Assembly: GCA_001464505.1 (NCBI GenBank)
Contig: LNEH01000168.1
Span: forward strand, 1-50,967
Direction: 5' to 3'
Length of the DNA: 50,967 nucleotides
DNA from: Verrucomicrobia bacterium Ga0077533
Lineage (GTDB): Bacteria; Verrucomicrobiota; Verrucomicrobiia; Opitutales; Opitutaceae
Shown here: positions 32,392 to 43,050 of the stretch, in pieces
How positions within the stretch are numbered: position 1 is the stretch's first letter
Layout of the letters: every line of letters starts with the position of its first letter
Notes under the pieces: generated by a model
Database searches by the model: none
What the model saw: only the letters and a program-made list of their open reading frames with translations
Told to the model about the DNA's origin: nothing
Made by a program: the position numbers and the translations under genes

Positions 32392-33678
32392 TTATTCCAC
32401 CCGCACGCGCAGTTTGCCGTCGTGGAATTCGTTGACCAGCGGCGCGCCGGCCTTGATTCCCTTGGCGCGGGCCACGGGCCGGCCGGACTCGTCGCGCACA
32501 ATGGCATAGCCGCGTTTGAGCACGGATTGCGGGCTGGCCGACTCCAGCCGTTTCCAGAGCGCCAGCAGCCGCTGCGAGTCCTGTTGCACCCTCTTTTCGG
32601 GCGCGGCCGTGGCGAGCCGGGCGCGCGCGGTGCCCAGCGACTCACGCCGGTGCTGAACCGCCGCGCGCAGCGCGGAACCCAGCCGATTGCCCAGATCATC
32701 AAGCCGGAGGTAATTGTGTTCGATGGCCGCCGTCGGCGCCAGCAGCCGCAACCGGCTGCGGGCATGATCGAGTTTTTCGCCGGCACGCGTCACGGCGGTC
32801 TCCAGCGCATCCGCTATGCCTGTGGCGGCCTGCCCGAGGCGTTCCGTCGCGGCGAGATAGTTGCTGGAGATCAACTCGGCGGCGCCACTGGGTGTTTCCG
32901 CGCGCACGTCGGCGGCGTAGTCGCACAGCGTCGTGTCGATCTCGTGGCCCACGGCGGAAATGATCGGCACGCCGCAATCCGCCACGGCGCGCACAAGGGG
33001 TTCCTCGTTGAAGGCCCACAGATCCTCCGCACTGCCGCCGCCACGGCCGATGACGAGCAGGTCGAAAATATTCAGCGCCTCGGCCGTGCGCAGCATCGCG
33101 GCGAGTTCGGCCGCCGCGTCCACGCCTTGCACCTTGGCGGGCAGCACCACGAGCCGGCCGGTCCAGCCGCGCCGGGTGAGGATGCGGACAAAGTCTTGCA
33201 CGGCGGCGCCGGTCGGCGAAGTGATGAAGCCGACCGTGCGCGGCAGCAGCGGGATCGCCTGTTTGCGCGCGGCCTCGAACAACCCCTCGGCGGCGAGCCG
33301 GAGCTTGAGTTTTTCCAACTCCTGCTGGAGACGGCCGGCCCCGTGCTCGATCAGCGCCCGCACGACCAGCTGATACTGGCCGCGCGCCTCATAGACACTG
33401 ACTTCGCCGTAGGCCAGCACCTGCAGTCCGTCGCGCAGCGGCACACTCTGCCGCGTGGCATCGCCGCGGAAAAGCACGCAGCTCAGCTGGGCCCCGGCGT
33501 CCTTGAGGGAAAAATACACGTGCCCGCTGGCCTGCGCCCGGAAATTCGACACTTCACCGCGCACCCAACCGGGCCGGAGGCCGCCCTCCAGGAGTTCCTT
33601 CACCCGGCGGGTGAACTCAGTGACGCTGGCCACGCGACCCACGTCATCCAACGGCAGTTCAGGCGCGTTTTTTCCCAT
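32392..33678 (-). CDS. xseA: exodeoxyribonuclease VII large subunit
   Basis: SVTEFTRRVKELLEGGLRPGWVRGEVSNFRAQASGHVYFSLKDAGAQLSCVLFRG; VIGRGGGSAEDLWAFNEE; SAVGHEIDTTLCDYAADVRAETPSGAAEL. Confidence 0.95.
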   Translation of the reverse strand: MGKNAPELPLDDVGRVASVTEFTRRVKELLEGGLRPGWVRGEVSNFRAQASGHVYFSLKDAGAQLSCVLFRGDATRQSVPLRDGLQVLAYGEVSVYEARGQYQLVVRALIEHGAGRLQQELEKLKLRLAAEGLFEAARKQAIPLLPRTVGFITSPTGAAVQDFVRILTRRGWTGRLVVLPAKVQGVDAAAELAAMLRTAEALNIFDLLVIGRGGGSAEDLWAFNEEPLVRAVADCGVPIISAVGHEIDTTLCDYAADVRAETPSGAAELISSNYLAATERLGQAATGIADALETAVTRAGEKLDHARSRLRLLAPTAAIEHNYLRLDDLGNRLGSALRAAVQHRRESLGTARARLATAAPEKRVQQDSQRLLALWKRLESASPQSVLKRGYAIVRDESGRPVARAKGIKAGAPLVNEFHDGKLRVRVE

Positions 33679-34330
33679 AGTGTTTTCGCACCAAATGGAG
33701 TGCGGCCATAAGCGCGAGGATCAGGCTGAGCGAGACAAGGGCGACCTTGCCTCTGCCGTGCAGCAACGCGTCGCCAAAAAGCATAAACGCCGTGCCCAGC
33801 GGCCACGAGATCAGGCAGGACACGAGGAGGTATTTCCCGAACGGCACATTCGCCAGCCCGAGCAGATAGTGTTGCACGCAAAAGGGAATGCCCGGCGTGA
33901 CGCGTAAAATCACAATGAGGTCGGTGGCGTCCGCCGCCGCCACTTCGGGCGCCTTGTAGCCCAGCCGCACGACCAGCCGGGCGAGCAATGGCCGCAACGC
34001 CCAGCGGGCGAGCACGTAGGTGAACACAATGTTGGCCGTCATCGCCCCGAGAGCCAGCACCACGGTGACCGGCGTGCCGAAGCGCGGGCCGAAGAGGGAC
34101 ACGACGGACAACAGGAAAACAAGGAAGGGCATGCCCGCCGCCGGCAACAAGGCCATGGCGGTGAAGAACACCGGCGCACCTGCGCTCCGAATGAGTTCGA
34201 GGCCTTGGGCGAGCAGCGCCTTGATGTCGAGCCCGCGGGCCGCCAGCGCGGCCGCCCCGAGCACTGCCACCAGGCCGGCAACGAGCTTGAGCAGGAGCGC
34301 CCGGTTGGGGCGCGGAGCGGATTCAGCCAT
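33659..34330 (-). CDS. TVP38/TMEM64 (DedA/VTT) family membrane protein
   Basis: PFLVFLLSVVSLFGPRFGTPVTVVLALGAMTANIVFTYVLARWALR; RVTPGIPFCVQHYLLGLANVPFGKYLLVS. Confidence 0.82.
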   Translation of the reverse strand: MAESAPRPNRALLLKLVAGLVAVLGAAALAARGLDIKALLAQGLELIRSAGAPVFFTAMALLPAAGMPFLVFLLSVVSLFGPRFGTPVTVVLALGAMTANIVFTYVLARWALRPLLARLVVRLGYKAPEVAAADATDLIVILRVTPGIPFCVQHYLLGLANVPFGKYLLVSCLISWPLGTAFMLFGDALLHGRGKVALVSLSLILALMAALHLVRKHYGKKRA

Positions 34331-34429
34331 GGCGGCACGATGCCCGGGGCGGTTTGCCCGCGTCAAGGGTGGAGGCGGGAAAATGCTTTCCTAGCCGGGA
34401 GGCCGCGCTAGCGTGGCGGCCTCTGCTGC

Positions 34430-35122
34430 ATGAAGCTTTCGATCGTCATTCCCTGCTACAACGAGCGCAACACCATCCGCGCCATCGTGGACGCGGTCCG
34501 TGCCGCCCCGGTGGCGGACAAGGAGATCATCGTGGTGGACGACTGCTCGTTCGACGGCACGCGCGAGCTGCTGCGCGCCGAGATCGAGCCGCTGGTGACC
34601 CGCGTCATCTACCACGACGTGAATCAGGGCAAGGGCGCGGCCTTGCGCACGGGGTTTGCCGTCACCACCGGCGATGTCGTTGTCGTGCAGGACGCCGACC
34701 TCGAATACGACCCGCAGGAATACCCGCGCCTGCTCAAGCCCGTGCTCGACGGCAAGGCCGACGTCGTCTTTGGCTCGCGCTTCATGGGCGCGGAGGCGCA
34801 CCGCGTGGTTTATTTCTGGCACATGGTGGGCAACCGCTTCCTCACCCTGCTCTCGAACATGTTCACCAACCTCAATCTCACGGACATGGAAACCTGCTAC
34901 AAGCTGTTCCGCCGCGAGATCCTCACGCAGATCACCATCGAGGAAAACCGTTTCGGTTTCGAGCCGGAGATCACGGCCAAGGTGGCCAAGCTGCCCGAGT
35001 GCCGCATCTACGAGGTGGGCATCTCCTATTACGGCCGCACCTACGCCGAGGGGAAGAAGATCGGCTGGCGCGACGGCTTCCGCGCCATCTACGCCATCGT
35101 GAAATACAACCTGGCCCACTGA
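34430..35122 (+). CDS. GT2 glycosyltransferase (dolichol-phosphate mannose synthase-like)
   Basis: [23 protein letters not shown]...[10 protein letters not shown]...[14 protein letters not shown]...[13 protein letters not shown]. Confidence 0.92.
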   Translation: MKLSIVIPCYNERNTIRAIVDAVRAAPVADKEIIVVDDCSFDGTRELLRAEIEPLVTRVIYHDVNQGKGAALRTGFAVTTGDVVVVQDADLEYDPQEYPRLLKPVLDGKADVVFGSRFMGAEAHRVVYFWHMVGNRFLTLLSNMFTNLNLTDMETCYKLFRREILTQITIEENRFGFEPEITAKVAKLPECRIYEVGISYYGRTYAEGKKIGWRDGFRAIYAIVKYNLAH

Positions 35123-35144
35123 CCCGGGCGGCGAGACTTGCGCC

Positions 35145-36701
35145 ATGCAAAGCACCACCGGAGCGCGCGACTGGAACTGGCGGCGCGGCGCCATCCTGTG
35201 CGGCGTGCTGTTGTATCTCGTCAGCGCCGTCTGCCATGTGTTTTTCGGCGCGTTGAACCCCGATGAAGGTTTCTACGCGGTGGCCGCCCGCGCCGTGATG
35301 CAGGGCGAGGTGCCATACCGTGATTTCGGCTTCACGCAGATGCCGCTGTTTCCGTATGTCGGCGGTGCGCTCATGAGCCTGACCGGTTTCGGGCTTTTTG
35401 AGCAGCGCGCCATCCATGGTCTCTGGGGAGTTCTTGCCTTGGCCCTGGCCGGCATCTGGCTGACCCGTCGGACCCACGCTTGGCTCGGGCTGCTCCTGGT
35501 CGTGGTTTTTTCCCTCTCCCCGGCGTGGATGTATTTCATCCACCTCGGCAAACCCTACGCCTTCACCAGCCTCGTCACCATGGCCGCCGCGTGGGTGTTT
35601 TTGGAGCGGCCGGCAGGATGGCGCCGCACCGCGCTGCTCGGCGCCCTCGGAGTCATCGGCGTCGGGTGCCGCTTGCCTGCGGCGCCATATTTCGCCGTGC
35701 TCTGGCTGGCCTCGCTCCGCGAAGGCCCGGAACCCGTCTCGGCGCGGGTGCTGGGCGGCGGAGCGGCGCTCGCCGTCACGGGTGCCGTGGTGTTGCTTCC
35801 GTTTTACCTGGCCGCTCCGGAGGCAAGCGTGTTCTGGACGCTTCAATTTCACCGGCTGTCCGTGCCGCACAAGGACTGGCAGTTGGCGTGGCAGTCCTAT
35901 GCGACCCTCGCCCCCGCCTTGTGGATGGCCGGGCTCTGCGCCCTCCCCGCCGTGTTCTTGCAAAAAAACGCGGTCGGTCCGCGAGAACGCTGGGTTGCGA
36001 TCGGGGCAATCATCGCGCTCACCACCAATCTGCTGCCGAAGGGCGTTTACGAAGAATATGGCGTGCCCTTCCTGCTCCCGCTGGCCATCATCGTCGGCGC
36101 CGTCCTGCACCGGGCCATGTCGGCCGCCACGCCCGCGCGGCGGCGCGCGCTGATCGTGGTTGTTCTGCTCGCCGCGCTCGGGGTTACGCCGCTGCTTAAT
36201 TTTCACTACCTGCAAAGGCCGCCGCCCAATTTGCCCTCGTGGTGGCTGCCGCCCGGAGTGTCGCCGTATAGTCCGGATTTGCCCGGACGCCTTTGGCTGG
36301 CGAAGCGGATCACCGCCGAACTCGTGGCGCCCGGCCAGCCCTTGATCGGGCCCAACATCATCCTCGCGGTCGAGGCCGACCGGCCGGTGCCGCGCAAGCT
36401 TCGCATGGGACCCTTCACCACCACGGCCGAATTCTCCCCCGTCATGGCCGACCGGCTCAATCTCGAAACCTTCCCGGAACTCGAAGCTCGCTACCTCGAT
36501 CCCCGGGTGACGTTGCTGGCATTCTTCGAGAATCCTTACCTGAACTATAGCTGGACGATGCCCTCGTTCCGAAATCCCCCCGAAAGGAACCGCGCGCGCT
36601 GGATGGAAATTTTCCGGCGGGATTTTATGATCGTCCAACAGGACTCTGACTTTCTGCTGATCGCCCGCCGCTCCGCGTTATCCTCACCAGTTGCCCGGTG
36701 A
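35145..36701 (+). CDS. polytopic membrane protein, GT39/PMT-like
   Basis: ALNPDEGFYAVAARAVMQGEVPYRDFGFTQMPLFPYV acidic first loop of the GT-C type; multiple TM. Confidence 0.7.
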   Translation: MQSTTGARDWNWRRGAILCGVLLYLVSAVCHVFFGALNPDEGFYAVAARAVMQGEVPYRDFGFTQMPLFPYVGGALMSLTGFGLFEQRAIHGLWGVLALALAGIWLTRRTHAWLGLLLVVVFSLSPAWMYFIHLGKPYAFTSLVTMAAAWVFLERPAGWRRTALLGALGVIGVGCRLPAAPYFAVLWLASLREGPEPVSARVLGGGAALAVTGAVVLLPFYLAAPEASVFWTLQFHRLSVPHKDWQLAWQSYATLAPALWMAGLCALPAVFLQKNAVGPRERWVAIGAIIALTTNLLPKGVYEEYGVPFLLPLAIIVGAVLHRAMSAATPARRRALIVVVLLAALGVTPLLNFHYLQRPPPNLPSWWLPPGVSPYSPDLPGRLWLAKRITAELVAPGQPLIGPNIILAVEADRPVPRKLRMGPFTTTAEFSPVMADRLNLETFPELEARYLDPRVTLLAFFENPYLNYSWTMPSFRNPPERNRARWMEIFRRDFMIVQQDSDFLLIARRSALSSPVAR

Positions 36702-38966
36702 GGCCGGCGCCGGCAGCTCGGCCTCCGGTTCCTGAACGGTGCCCGCGTGCGCTGCAACCGGCTCAAAGCGCACCTTCACTTCTGAAACCACCGCCGCCGC
36801 CAGTGGGAGCCGCAGTTCGATTCGATCGTGCGCGGACAACACCCCGGCCTGGCGGCCCGACGGGGTCAGGCACTCGTAGCGCCACGCCACTGCGCCGGGA
36901 TTGCGCAAAACCAGCGGCACCTCCGCCGCCGTCCAGGTCTTCACCAGAAACGAATGTTTCACACCCCCCGGATCGGCCTCCCGGTGCCGACGGTAGACCA
37001 GCCCAGCCGGAGTTTCGCCGGATCGCAGCAACCGGTAAGCGGCCAGGCTGAATCCGCCGGCCTCGGCCCCGCCATCGAGCCACACCCGCGCCTGCACTGC
37101 GCCCTCGCTCCCGAGAAAACGCGTGGCCGGCACGACCACCCAGCCGCCTCCGACGGCTCGCGAAAAATCCTCCGCCGTTTTGAATTGCACGGTGGACAAA
37201 GCCGTCAGGGTCACCCCCGGCCATCGACTTCCTCGGAAAAATGCCGCCAGCGGCCGGTTCGCCGGCAAAGCCACGGTCAGGGCACCGCCGCCCTCCGGCA
37301 ACGCGTCCGCCCACTCTTTCCAGTGGCGATAGACATGATACACCCGCGAGGTCTCCGGCTCCACGACCGCCCGCCAGCCGGCCTGCGCCGCGTGCGTGTT
37401 TTGAATCCAGAGAACGCTCGCCACGGCCCAGGCCGAGCCGCCCCACAAGAAAAGGCGCAGTCCGCGCCGCTGCCGCTCGATGCCCCACGCCGCCACGACG
37501 GCGATCCAGGGTGCCATCAGCACAAGGTAGCGAAATCCAAATGGATGCCAACGCTGCATGCCGTGGAAGAAGACGAAAAACACCAACAACCCGGCAGCCC
37601 AGATCGCGACAAGCCGGGCCGTCTCGTCACGCCGCCACGCCCCCAACGCCAAGCAAACCCCTAACCCGAACAAGGCAAGCGGCACGAGCCCGAACGAAGT
37701 CACGTCCGCATCCGGTGTCGCCCGCTCCATGATCTGCCCCAGCGTGGTTCGCCGGCGCATGTTTTCCCACACGAGACGGTCGTCAGCCGGTTCGGCCGCG
37801 GCCAGCCGGCGGCCCACCGCGGCGGCCACTGACTGCAAGCCCCACGGCTGGGAGTTGGGATCGAAGTTCTGCACAAACGCCGAACGCAAATTCAATCCCA
37901 GCTTCTCGGCAAAGCCGCCGGCATGGTGCTGCGCCACATATTCCGTGGGACCGAGCAGCCCGCCAAACTCACGCCAGTTGCGCCAGTGCACCGGCGCGGC
38001 GAAAAGCCCGGCCCCCAGAACCCCGGCGGCGAGGGTGCGGGTCCATCCGCGCCACGCCACCGGGTGCCGCCACGCCAGCCAGCCCACCCAGAGCAGTGCG
38101 CCCGGCCCGAGATACAGCATCGTCCCCTTGCAACCCAGCGCCAGGCCCGCGCCGAGTCCGCCCGCCAGGGAACCTTCGCCGCGACGGAGTGCGGCCAGCC
38201 AGAGATAAAAAGAGGCCGCGAACACACCGGCGGTGAACAAGTCGGTGTGCAGCGAGGTGAACTGTGGCGCGACGTTTGCCATACCGAACAGCAGCGCGGC
38301 GGCCCCGAGCGACGCCACGCGGCTCAAGCCTGCGCCGCGCGCCAAACCGGCCGTGGCGCCAAGCAGCAGACCGCCGCCAAACGTCTGCGCCAGCGGCGCC
38401 CATTGAAAACCCGCGTCGTGCGCGCCGAGCAACCACGCCATCATGATGTCCGGCACGACCGGCATGTAGTTTATCCGCGCTTCGTCGGTCGCGAGATGCG
38501 CGATGCGGCCGTCCTGCAACCAGAGCCCGATCCGCGAGAGCCGGTATGTCAGCGCGTCGTAGACCATGGGTTCGCCCAACGCCGCCAACACCGCGAGCCC
38601 GGCAAAAACCAGCAGCAGCGTTGCCCCGAGGCGGGCCGCCGCATCCCCCGGCCGGAATTGCGCCGTGACCCGCCGACGAAGCTCACCCCACTCGCGAATG
38701 TCGGCCGCCAGCGATTTTCTCCGCCCCGCGGCCAACACCACCAGCAGGATTGCATGGGAGAGCAGAAATCCCGGCGCGCCGAACACTCCGGCCCAACCCA
38801 ACACCTGACCTGACGCCGCCACGATCAAGAGGAACGCGAGCGCCCAGCCGAGCACCTGCTCGATCACTCCGCCGCGAGTGTCCAGCGCCCGCAGCAGCAA
38901 CCAGGCCGCCGCCGCGGTCAACAGCGCGTCCAAGCCGAATCGACAGAGGGAAAAAACTTCGGTCAC
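36684..38966 (-). CDS. large polytopic membrane protein, GT-C/ArnT-like
   Basis: Multiple TM; EPMVYDALTYRLSRIGLWLQDGRIAHL resembles GT-C loop 1. Start uncertain (GTG 38966 proposed; track ORF to 39101). Confidence 0.65.
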   Translation of the reverse strand: MTEVFSLCRFGLDALLTAAAAWLLLRALDTRGGVIEQVLGWALAFLLIVAASGQVLGWAGVFGAPGFLLSHAILLVVLAAGRRKSLAADIREWGELRRRVTAQFRPGDAAARLGATLLLVFAGLAVLAALGEPMVYDALTYRLSRIGLWLQDGRIAHLATDEARINYMPVVPDIMMAWLLGAHDAGFQWAPLAQTFGGGLLLGATAGLARGAGLSRVASLGAAALLFGMANVAPQFTSLHTDLFTAGVFAASFYLWLAALRRGEGSLAGGLGAGLALGCKGTMLYLGPGALLWVGWLAWRHPVAWRGWTRTLAAGVLGAGLFAAPVHWRNWREFGGLLGPTEYVAQHHAGGFAEKLGLNLRSAFVQNFDPNSQPWGLQSVAAAVGRRLAAAEPADDRLVWENMRRRTTLGQIMERATPDADVTSFGLVPLALFGLGVCLALGAWRRDETARLVAIWAAGLLVFFVFFHGMQRWHPFGFRYLVLMAPWIAVVAAWGIERQRRGLRLFLWGGSAWAVASVLWIQNTHAAQAGWRAVVEPETSRVYHVYRHWKEWADALPEGGGALTVALPANRPLAAFFRGSRWPGVTLTALSTVQFKTAEDFSRAVGGGWVVVPATRFLGSEGAVQARVWLDGGAEAGGFSLAAYRLLRSGETPAGLVYRRHREADPGGVKHSFLVKTWTAAEVPLVLRNPGAVAWRYECLTPSGRQAGVLSAHDRIELRLPLAAAVVSEVKVRFEPVAAHAGTVQEPEAELPAPASPGNW

Positions 38967-39100
38967 GTCAACAGGGGAGGAGTCGCTCCATGTCACCCGC
39001 CCCACGCGAGGGCCGCAAGGCATTCCTTCCCGCCGGAAACCGGGATCGACTCCGGTGTTGGCAACGGTCCGCTGAAGGTGCATGCAGTTACCTGAAACCA

Positions 39101-40075
39101 ATGCCTTCGCTCCCGCCCGTCACCGTTGTCATCCCGATTTTCAATGAGGAAGCGGTGCTGCCCGAGCTCCTGGCGCGCCTGACCGCGGTCTTTGACGCCA
39201 ATCCCACGGTGCAATGGGAGGCCCTGCTCGTGGACGACGGCAGCCATGACCGTTCGACGGAACTGATCCGGGCGCACGCGGGCCGGGATCCGCGCTTTGC
39301 GCTGCTCGAGCTCAGCCGCAACTTCGGTTTTCAAGCCGCCATCGCCGCCGGCCTGGCCCATGCCCGGGGCCAGGCGGTTGTCACCATGGATGCCGATCTG
39401 CAGGATCCGCCCGAATGCATCCCGGAGATGGTGACCCGCTGGCGCGAGGGTGCCGAGGTCGTGCGGGCCGTGCGCCGTTCCCGGCAGGAGTCGGGCCCGC
39501 GGCGGCTCGGCATGGATTTGTTTCATGCCACCTTCAACCGGGTGTCGGATTTCCCCATGGAGTCCAATGCGGGCACCTTTGGCCTGATGGACCGGGCCGC
39601 GGTGGACGCCCTGAACCAGCTGCCGGAGCGCAACCGTTATTTCCCCGGCCTGCGCTCGTGGGTGGGTTTCCAAACGGCGGAGATCAGCTACGACCGGCAG
39701 GAGCGCGCCGCCGGCCAGCCGCAGCAGACCTTCCGCCGGCTGCTCCGCTATGCCACGGACGGGGTGTTCAGCTTTTCCTACCTGCCCCTGCGGCTGCTGA
39801 CCTACGCCGGCATCCTCATCGCCTTTCTCGGTTTCTCGGCCGCCATCTTCTACGCGGTGCGCCGCATCATCGGTATCGAAACCGCGCCCACCGGTTACAC
39901 CACGCTGGTCACCATCGTGCTGTTTCTCGGCGGCGTGCAGTTGATCGGCATCGGCGTGCTCGGTGAATACCTCGGGCGTATCTATGATGAGGTGAAGCGC
40001 CGGCCGCTTTTCCTGCTTCGCCGCAACCAGCGGACCCGGCCCGGCTCCGCACCGGCCCCCAGGGTGACCGAATGA
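39101..40075 (+). CDS. GT2 glycosyltransferase with C-terminal TM pair (undecaprenyl-phosphate sugar transferase-like)
   Basis: MPSLPPVTVVIPIFNEEAVLPELLARL...MDADLQDPPECIPEM...LGEYLGRIYDEVKRRPLFLLR. Confidence 0.92.
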   Translation: MPSLPPVTVVIPIFNEEAVLPELLARLTAVFDANPTVQWEALLVDDGSHDRSTELIRAHAGRDPRFALLELSRNFGFQAAIAAGLAHARGQAVVTMDADLQDPPECIPEMVTRWREGAEVVRAVRRSRQESGPRRLGMDLFHATFNRVSDFPMESNAGTFGLMDRAAVDALNQLPERNRYFPGLRSWVGFQTAEISYDRQERAAGQPQQTFRRLLRYATDGVFSFSYLPLRLLTYAGILIAFLGFSAAIFYAVRRIIGIETAPTGYTTLVTIVLFLGGVQLIGIGVLGEYLGRIYDEVKRRPLFLLRRNQRTRPGSAPAPRVTE

Positions 40076-42309
40076 GGAGACAGCTGCGCGTGCCGGGTTT
40101 GCTGGTCTTGGCGGCGGGCCTGGCGGTCGCGGGTTGGCTGCTGATGAGCACCAGCTTCATGATCCATGACGATGAGGGCTACGTGCTGCTCAGCCTGAAG
40201 AATTTTTCCGAACACGGCCGGCTCTACGACGAGGTCTTCTCGCAGTATGGCCCCGTCCCTTTTCTCTACTACGACAGCCTGCACCGTCTGCTCGACTGGC
40301 CCATCACCAATCTGTTCGGCCGCACGCTGACGTTGCTGCACTGGCTCGTCGCGTCCCCTGCCGCGGGCCTGATCGCGTGGCGGCTTTCAGACCGTTATTG
40401 GACGGCGCTGTTCACGCTGGTCGCTGTCTTCGGCCTGATGTGGCAGATGACGAGTGAACCGACCCACCCCGGCGGGTTGATCGCCTTGATCACCGCCGTG
40501 GGTTTGACGGTGGCGGTCGAGGCCCTGTGGCGCGGTCGGACGGGCATCGCCGCCCTCGGGCTGGGCCTGGCCGGAGCCGCCCTGATTCTAACCAAGATCA
40601 ACGTCGGGCTGCTCTGGTGTTGTTCGGCCGGAGCATTCCTGCTGCTGACCACGGGCGGCGCGGCCTGGCGTGGCCGCGGCGTCTGGATAACCGCCGCCTG
40701 CTTGGCGCTGCTGCCCTTTATTTTGATGCGTCCCCTGCTGGGTGAACCTTGGGTGTTGAACTTGGCGGTGATGTTTGCGGTGTCGGGCGTCGCCGTTTGC
40801 GTATTGGTGGCAACGGAGACGGCGCGCACGATGCAAGCCCGCGACTGGCTGGCCTGGCTCGCCGGCCTGGCCGGGCTGGGCACCGTGGTCATCGTCGCCA
40901 TTCTCGCGCACGGCACCAGCCTGCGCGGCCTGTGGCAGGGGGTCTTGCTGGATCCGCTCCGGCATCCGGCAAATTTTCATCTCGGTTTCATCTGGCCTAC
41001 CTTCGCCTGGGTGACCCTCGGCATGACGGTGGCAGTTACGGCGCTGTGGCAATGGCGGCCGGCACTCCGAGCCCGGCTCATGGATGTCGTGGCGGTGTTG
41101 CGGCTGCTGGTCCTAAGCTGCTTTGCCTGGAATGCGGAAACTTGGCTGACGATTCACGGTGTGCGCGGCATGATCACCCATGCGCTTCCGCTGACCCCGC
41201 TGTTTCTATTGCCCGTGGGTGAAGCTCCGGCCGGTGACCGCCGCCGTTCGGCCGCGGCGCTTGTTGCCTTGGTGGGCCTCGGTCAGGTGTTGCACACCTA
41301 CCCGGTGGCCGGCACCCAAATGGCCTGGGCCTCGTTTTTGTTGCTGCCACTGTTTGTCAGCGGCCTCGCCGAAGCTGCCGCCCACTGTGCCCGCCGGTTG
41401 CACCGGCCCTGGCTCGTCCCAGCCGTGGCCGTCGTCGCGCTGGGTGCCTCCGGCTGGCAGGGCAAATTGCTTCTCCAACAGGGCTGGCAGCGGTGGAACA
41501 CCTCGGATCAGTTGGATCTGCCGGGCGCCGAATCGGTCCGACCGCCGGAAAACGTCCGCTACGCTCTCCGGATCCTCACGGCCAATGCCGGGCTGCACGC
41601 CGACCTCCTCTTCTCGCGGCCCGGCATGTTCAGTTTCAATCTCTGGAGCGGAGTGCCCACCCCGACCCGGCGCAACGCCACGCATTGGTTTTGGTTGCTC
41701 AGCCCTGCTGAACAGCAGGCGATCATCGCGCGCCTGCAGGCCGTGCCCCGCTCGGCGATCATCAGCAGCCGGCCGCTCATTGATTTTTTGGACCAGGAGA
41801 TGCACATGACCATCACCGGTCCGCTGAACGACTTCATCCGGCAGCACTACCGCCCGCTCTTCACGGTGACGGGTTATGATTTCCTGGTGCCGCTGGCCAG
41901 CCGCGCCGCGCCTTTTTATGTCGCGCAAAATTTCCGACGCACCCCCGGCGCCCCTGACACCGAAGCGGCCATGATCACGGTAAACGTCGCCGCCCAGGCC
42001 ACTGTCGCCCGCATCGTGTTGCGCCATGTCTTCCAGCCCGAGCGCATCTTCGGGCAGTGGCAGACGGGCAATGCCCGCGTGACTCTCACCCGGATCAACG
42101 CTGCGGGCCAACCCGCCGGCGCGCCGCAGCCGTGCAACTGGCCGCTCCGAATCGACGGGCTTCACGAATTGCGCCTCTATCACGACACCGCCATCCCGGC
42201 GGGCCGGCCGGAACTTGAGCTGGTGTTTTTCGACGACGCCGGGCGGACGCTGTTCGAGGCGTGCTACGATGAGCCGGCTACCGTTTCCGCGCCACCAGCA
42301 GGAGACTGA
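40072..42309 (+). CDS. polytopic membrane protein, GT39-like
   Basis: 745 aa; STSFMIHDDEGYVLLSLKNFSEHGRLYDEVFSQYGPVPFLYYDSLHRL; overlaps the upstream GT2 stop (ATGA). Confidence 0.7.
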   Translation: MRRQLRVPGLLVLAAGLAVAGWLLMSTSFMIHDDEGYVLLSLKNFSEHGRLYDEVFSQYGPVPFLYYDSLHRLLDWPITNLFGRTLTLLHWLVASPAAGLIAWRLSDRYWTALFTLVAVFGLMWQMTSEPTHPGGLIALITAVGLTVAVEALWRGRTGIAALGLGLAGAALILTKINVGLLWCCSAGAFLLLTTGGAAWRGRGVWITAACLALLPFILMRPLLGEPWVLNLAVMFAVSGVAVCVLVATETARTMQARDWLAWLAGLAGLGTVVIVAILAHGTSLRGLWQGVLLDPLRHPANFHLGFIWPTFAWVTLGMTVAVTALWQWRPALRARLMDVVAVLRLLVLSCFAWNAETWLTIHGVRGMITHALPLTPLFLLPVGEAPAGDRRRSAAALVALVGLGQVLHTYPVAGTQMAWASFLLLPLFVSGLAEAAAHCARRLHRPWLVPAVAVVALGASGWQGKLLLQQGWQRWNTSDQLDLPGAESVRPPENVRYALRILTANAGLHADLLFSRPGMFSFNLWSGVPTPTRRNATHWFWLLSPAEQQAIIARLQAVPRSAIISSRPLIDFLDQEMHMTITGPLNDFIRQHYRPLFTVTGYDFLVPLASRAAPFYVAQNFRRTPGAPDTEAAMITVNVAAQATVARIVLRHVFQPERIFGQWQTGNARVTLTRINAAGQPAGAPQPCNWPLRIDGLHELRLYHDTAIPAGRPELELVFFDDAGRTLFEACYDEPATVSAPPAGD

Positions 42310-43012
42310 CGCCAAACGGCAGCGGCACCCGCCAGAAGGCCGGTCGCACGAACAGCCAGCGCAGCACGGCGTTGAGCCCCGGCGCGGGCAGCTTGTCTTC
42401 CGCGCGCACCTGCCCCTTGTTTTGCGGAAACCATTTCCGCCACTTGCGCACGAGCCACACCGCCGGATAGACGGCGACATTGGTATAGTTCACGTGCAGC
42501 AGCTCCCACTGCGATTCCGGGAAAAGCGCCTTGAGCTGCGGACGCGAATAGCGCCGGAAATGATGCAGCGCGACATCCCAGTCGCTCCAGAGCGCCATGC
42601 CCGCCGGCACCGTCACCAACGCCACCCCGCCGGGTTTCAACAGCCGGTGAAAGCCAGTCACCACGGCACGGTCATCCGGCGTGTGCTCCAGCACGTCGAG
42701 CGCCGTGACGTATTCGAGCGAGCCATCCGGAAGCGGCACCTGGTCGCCCGCCAAGCTGAGAATCTGATCCGGACGAAACCGGGTGCGCAGCAACCGCAGT
42801 GCCTCCACGTGGTCGTCGAGCACCAACACCCGGCAGTGCGCCTCCATCTCCCGGGCGAACCGGCCGGTGCCGGCTCCGCAGTCCAGCAGCCGGTCGTCCG
42901 CCTGCGGCGGTCGCACCCGGAGCAACCAGCCGCGGGCAAACTCCCGCTTGCCGGCGTAATACCAGTGGGCGGCTTCCACCTGCTCCAGGTTGGCGTATTC
43001 CTCGGCATTCAT
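42278..43012 (-). CDS. class I SAM-dependent methyltransferase
   Basis: DDRLLDCGAGTGRFAREMEAHCRVLVLDDHVEAL; ALDVLEHTPDDRAVVTGFHRLLKPGGVALVTVPA. Confidence 0.88.
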   Translation of the reverse strand: MNAEEYANLEQVEAAHWYYAGKREFARGWLLRVRPPQADDRLLDCGAGTGRFAREMEAHCRVLVLDDHVEALRLLRTRFRPDQILSLAGDQVPLPDGSLEYVTALDVLEHTPDDRAVVTGFHRLLKPGGVALVTVPAGMALWSDWDVALHHFRRYSRPQLKALFPESQWELLHVNYTNVAVYPAVWLVRKWRKWFPQNKGQVRAEDKLPAPGLNAVLRWLFVRPAFWRVPLPFGVSLLLVARKR

Positions 43013-43050
43013 GCGGGGGTGAACGCGGAGGTTGTGCGGCGGGCCGGAAC

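Noticed and set aside
36684-42309. Convergent gene-end overlaps (36684-36701, 42278-42309, 24853-24856)
   Set aside because: Short tail-to-tail overlaps are common in compact bacterial genomes.
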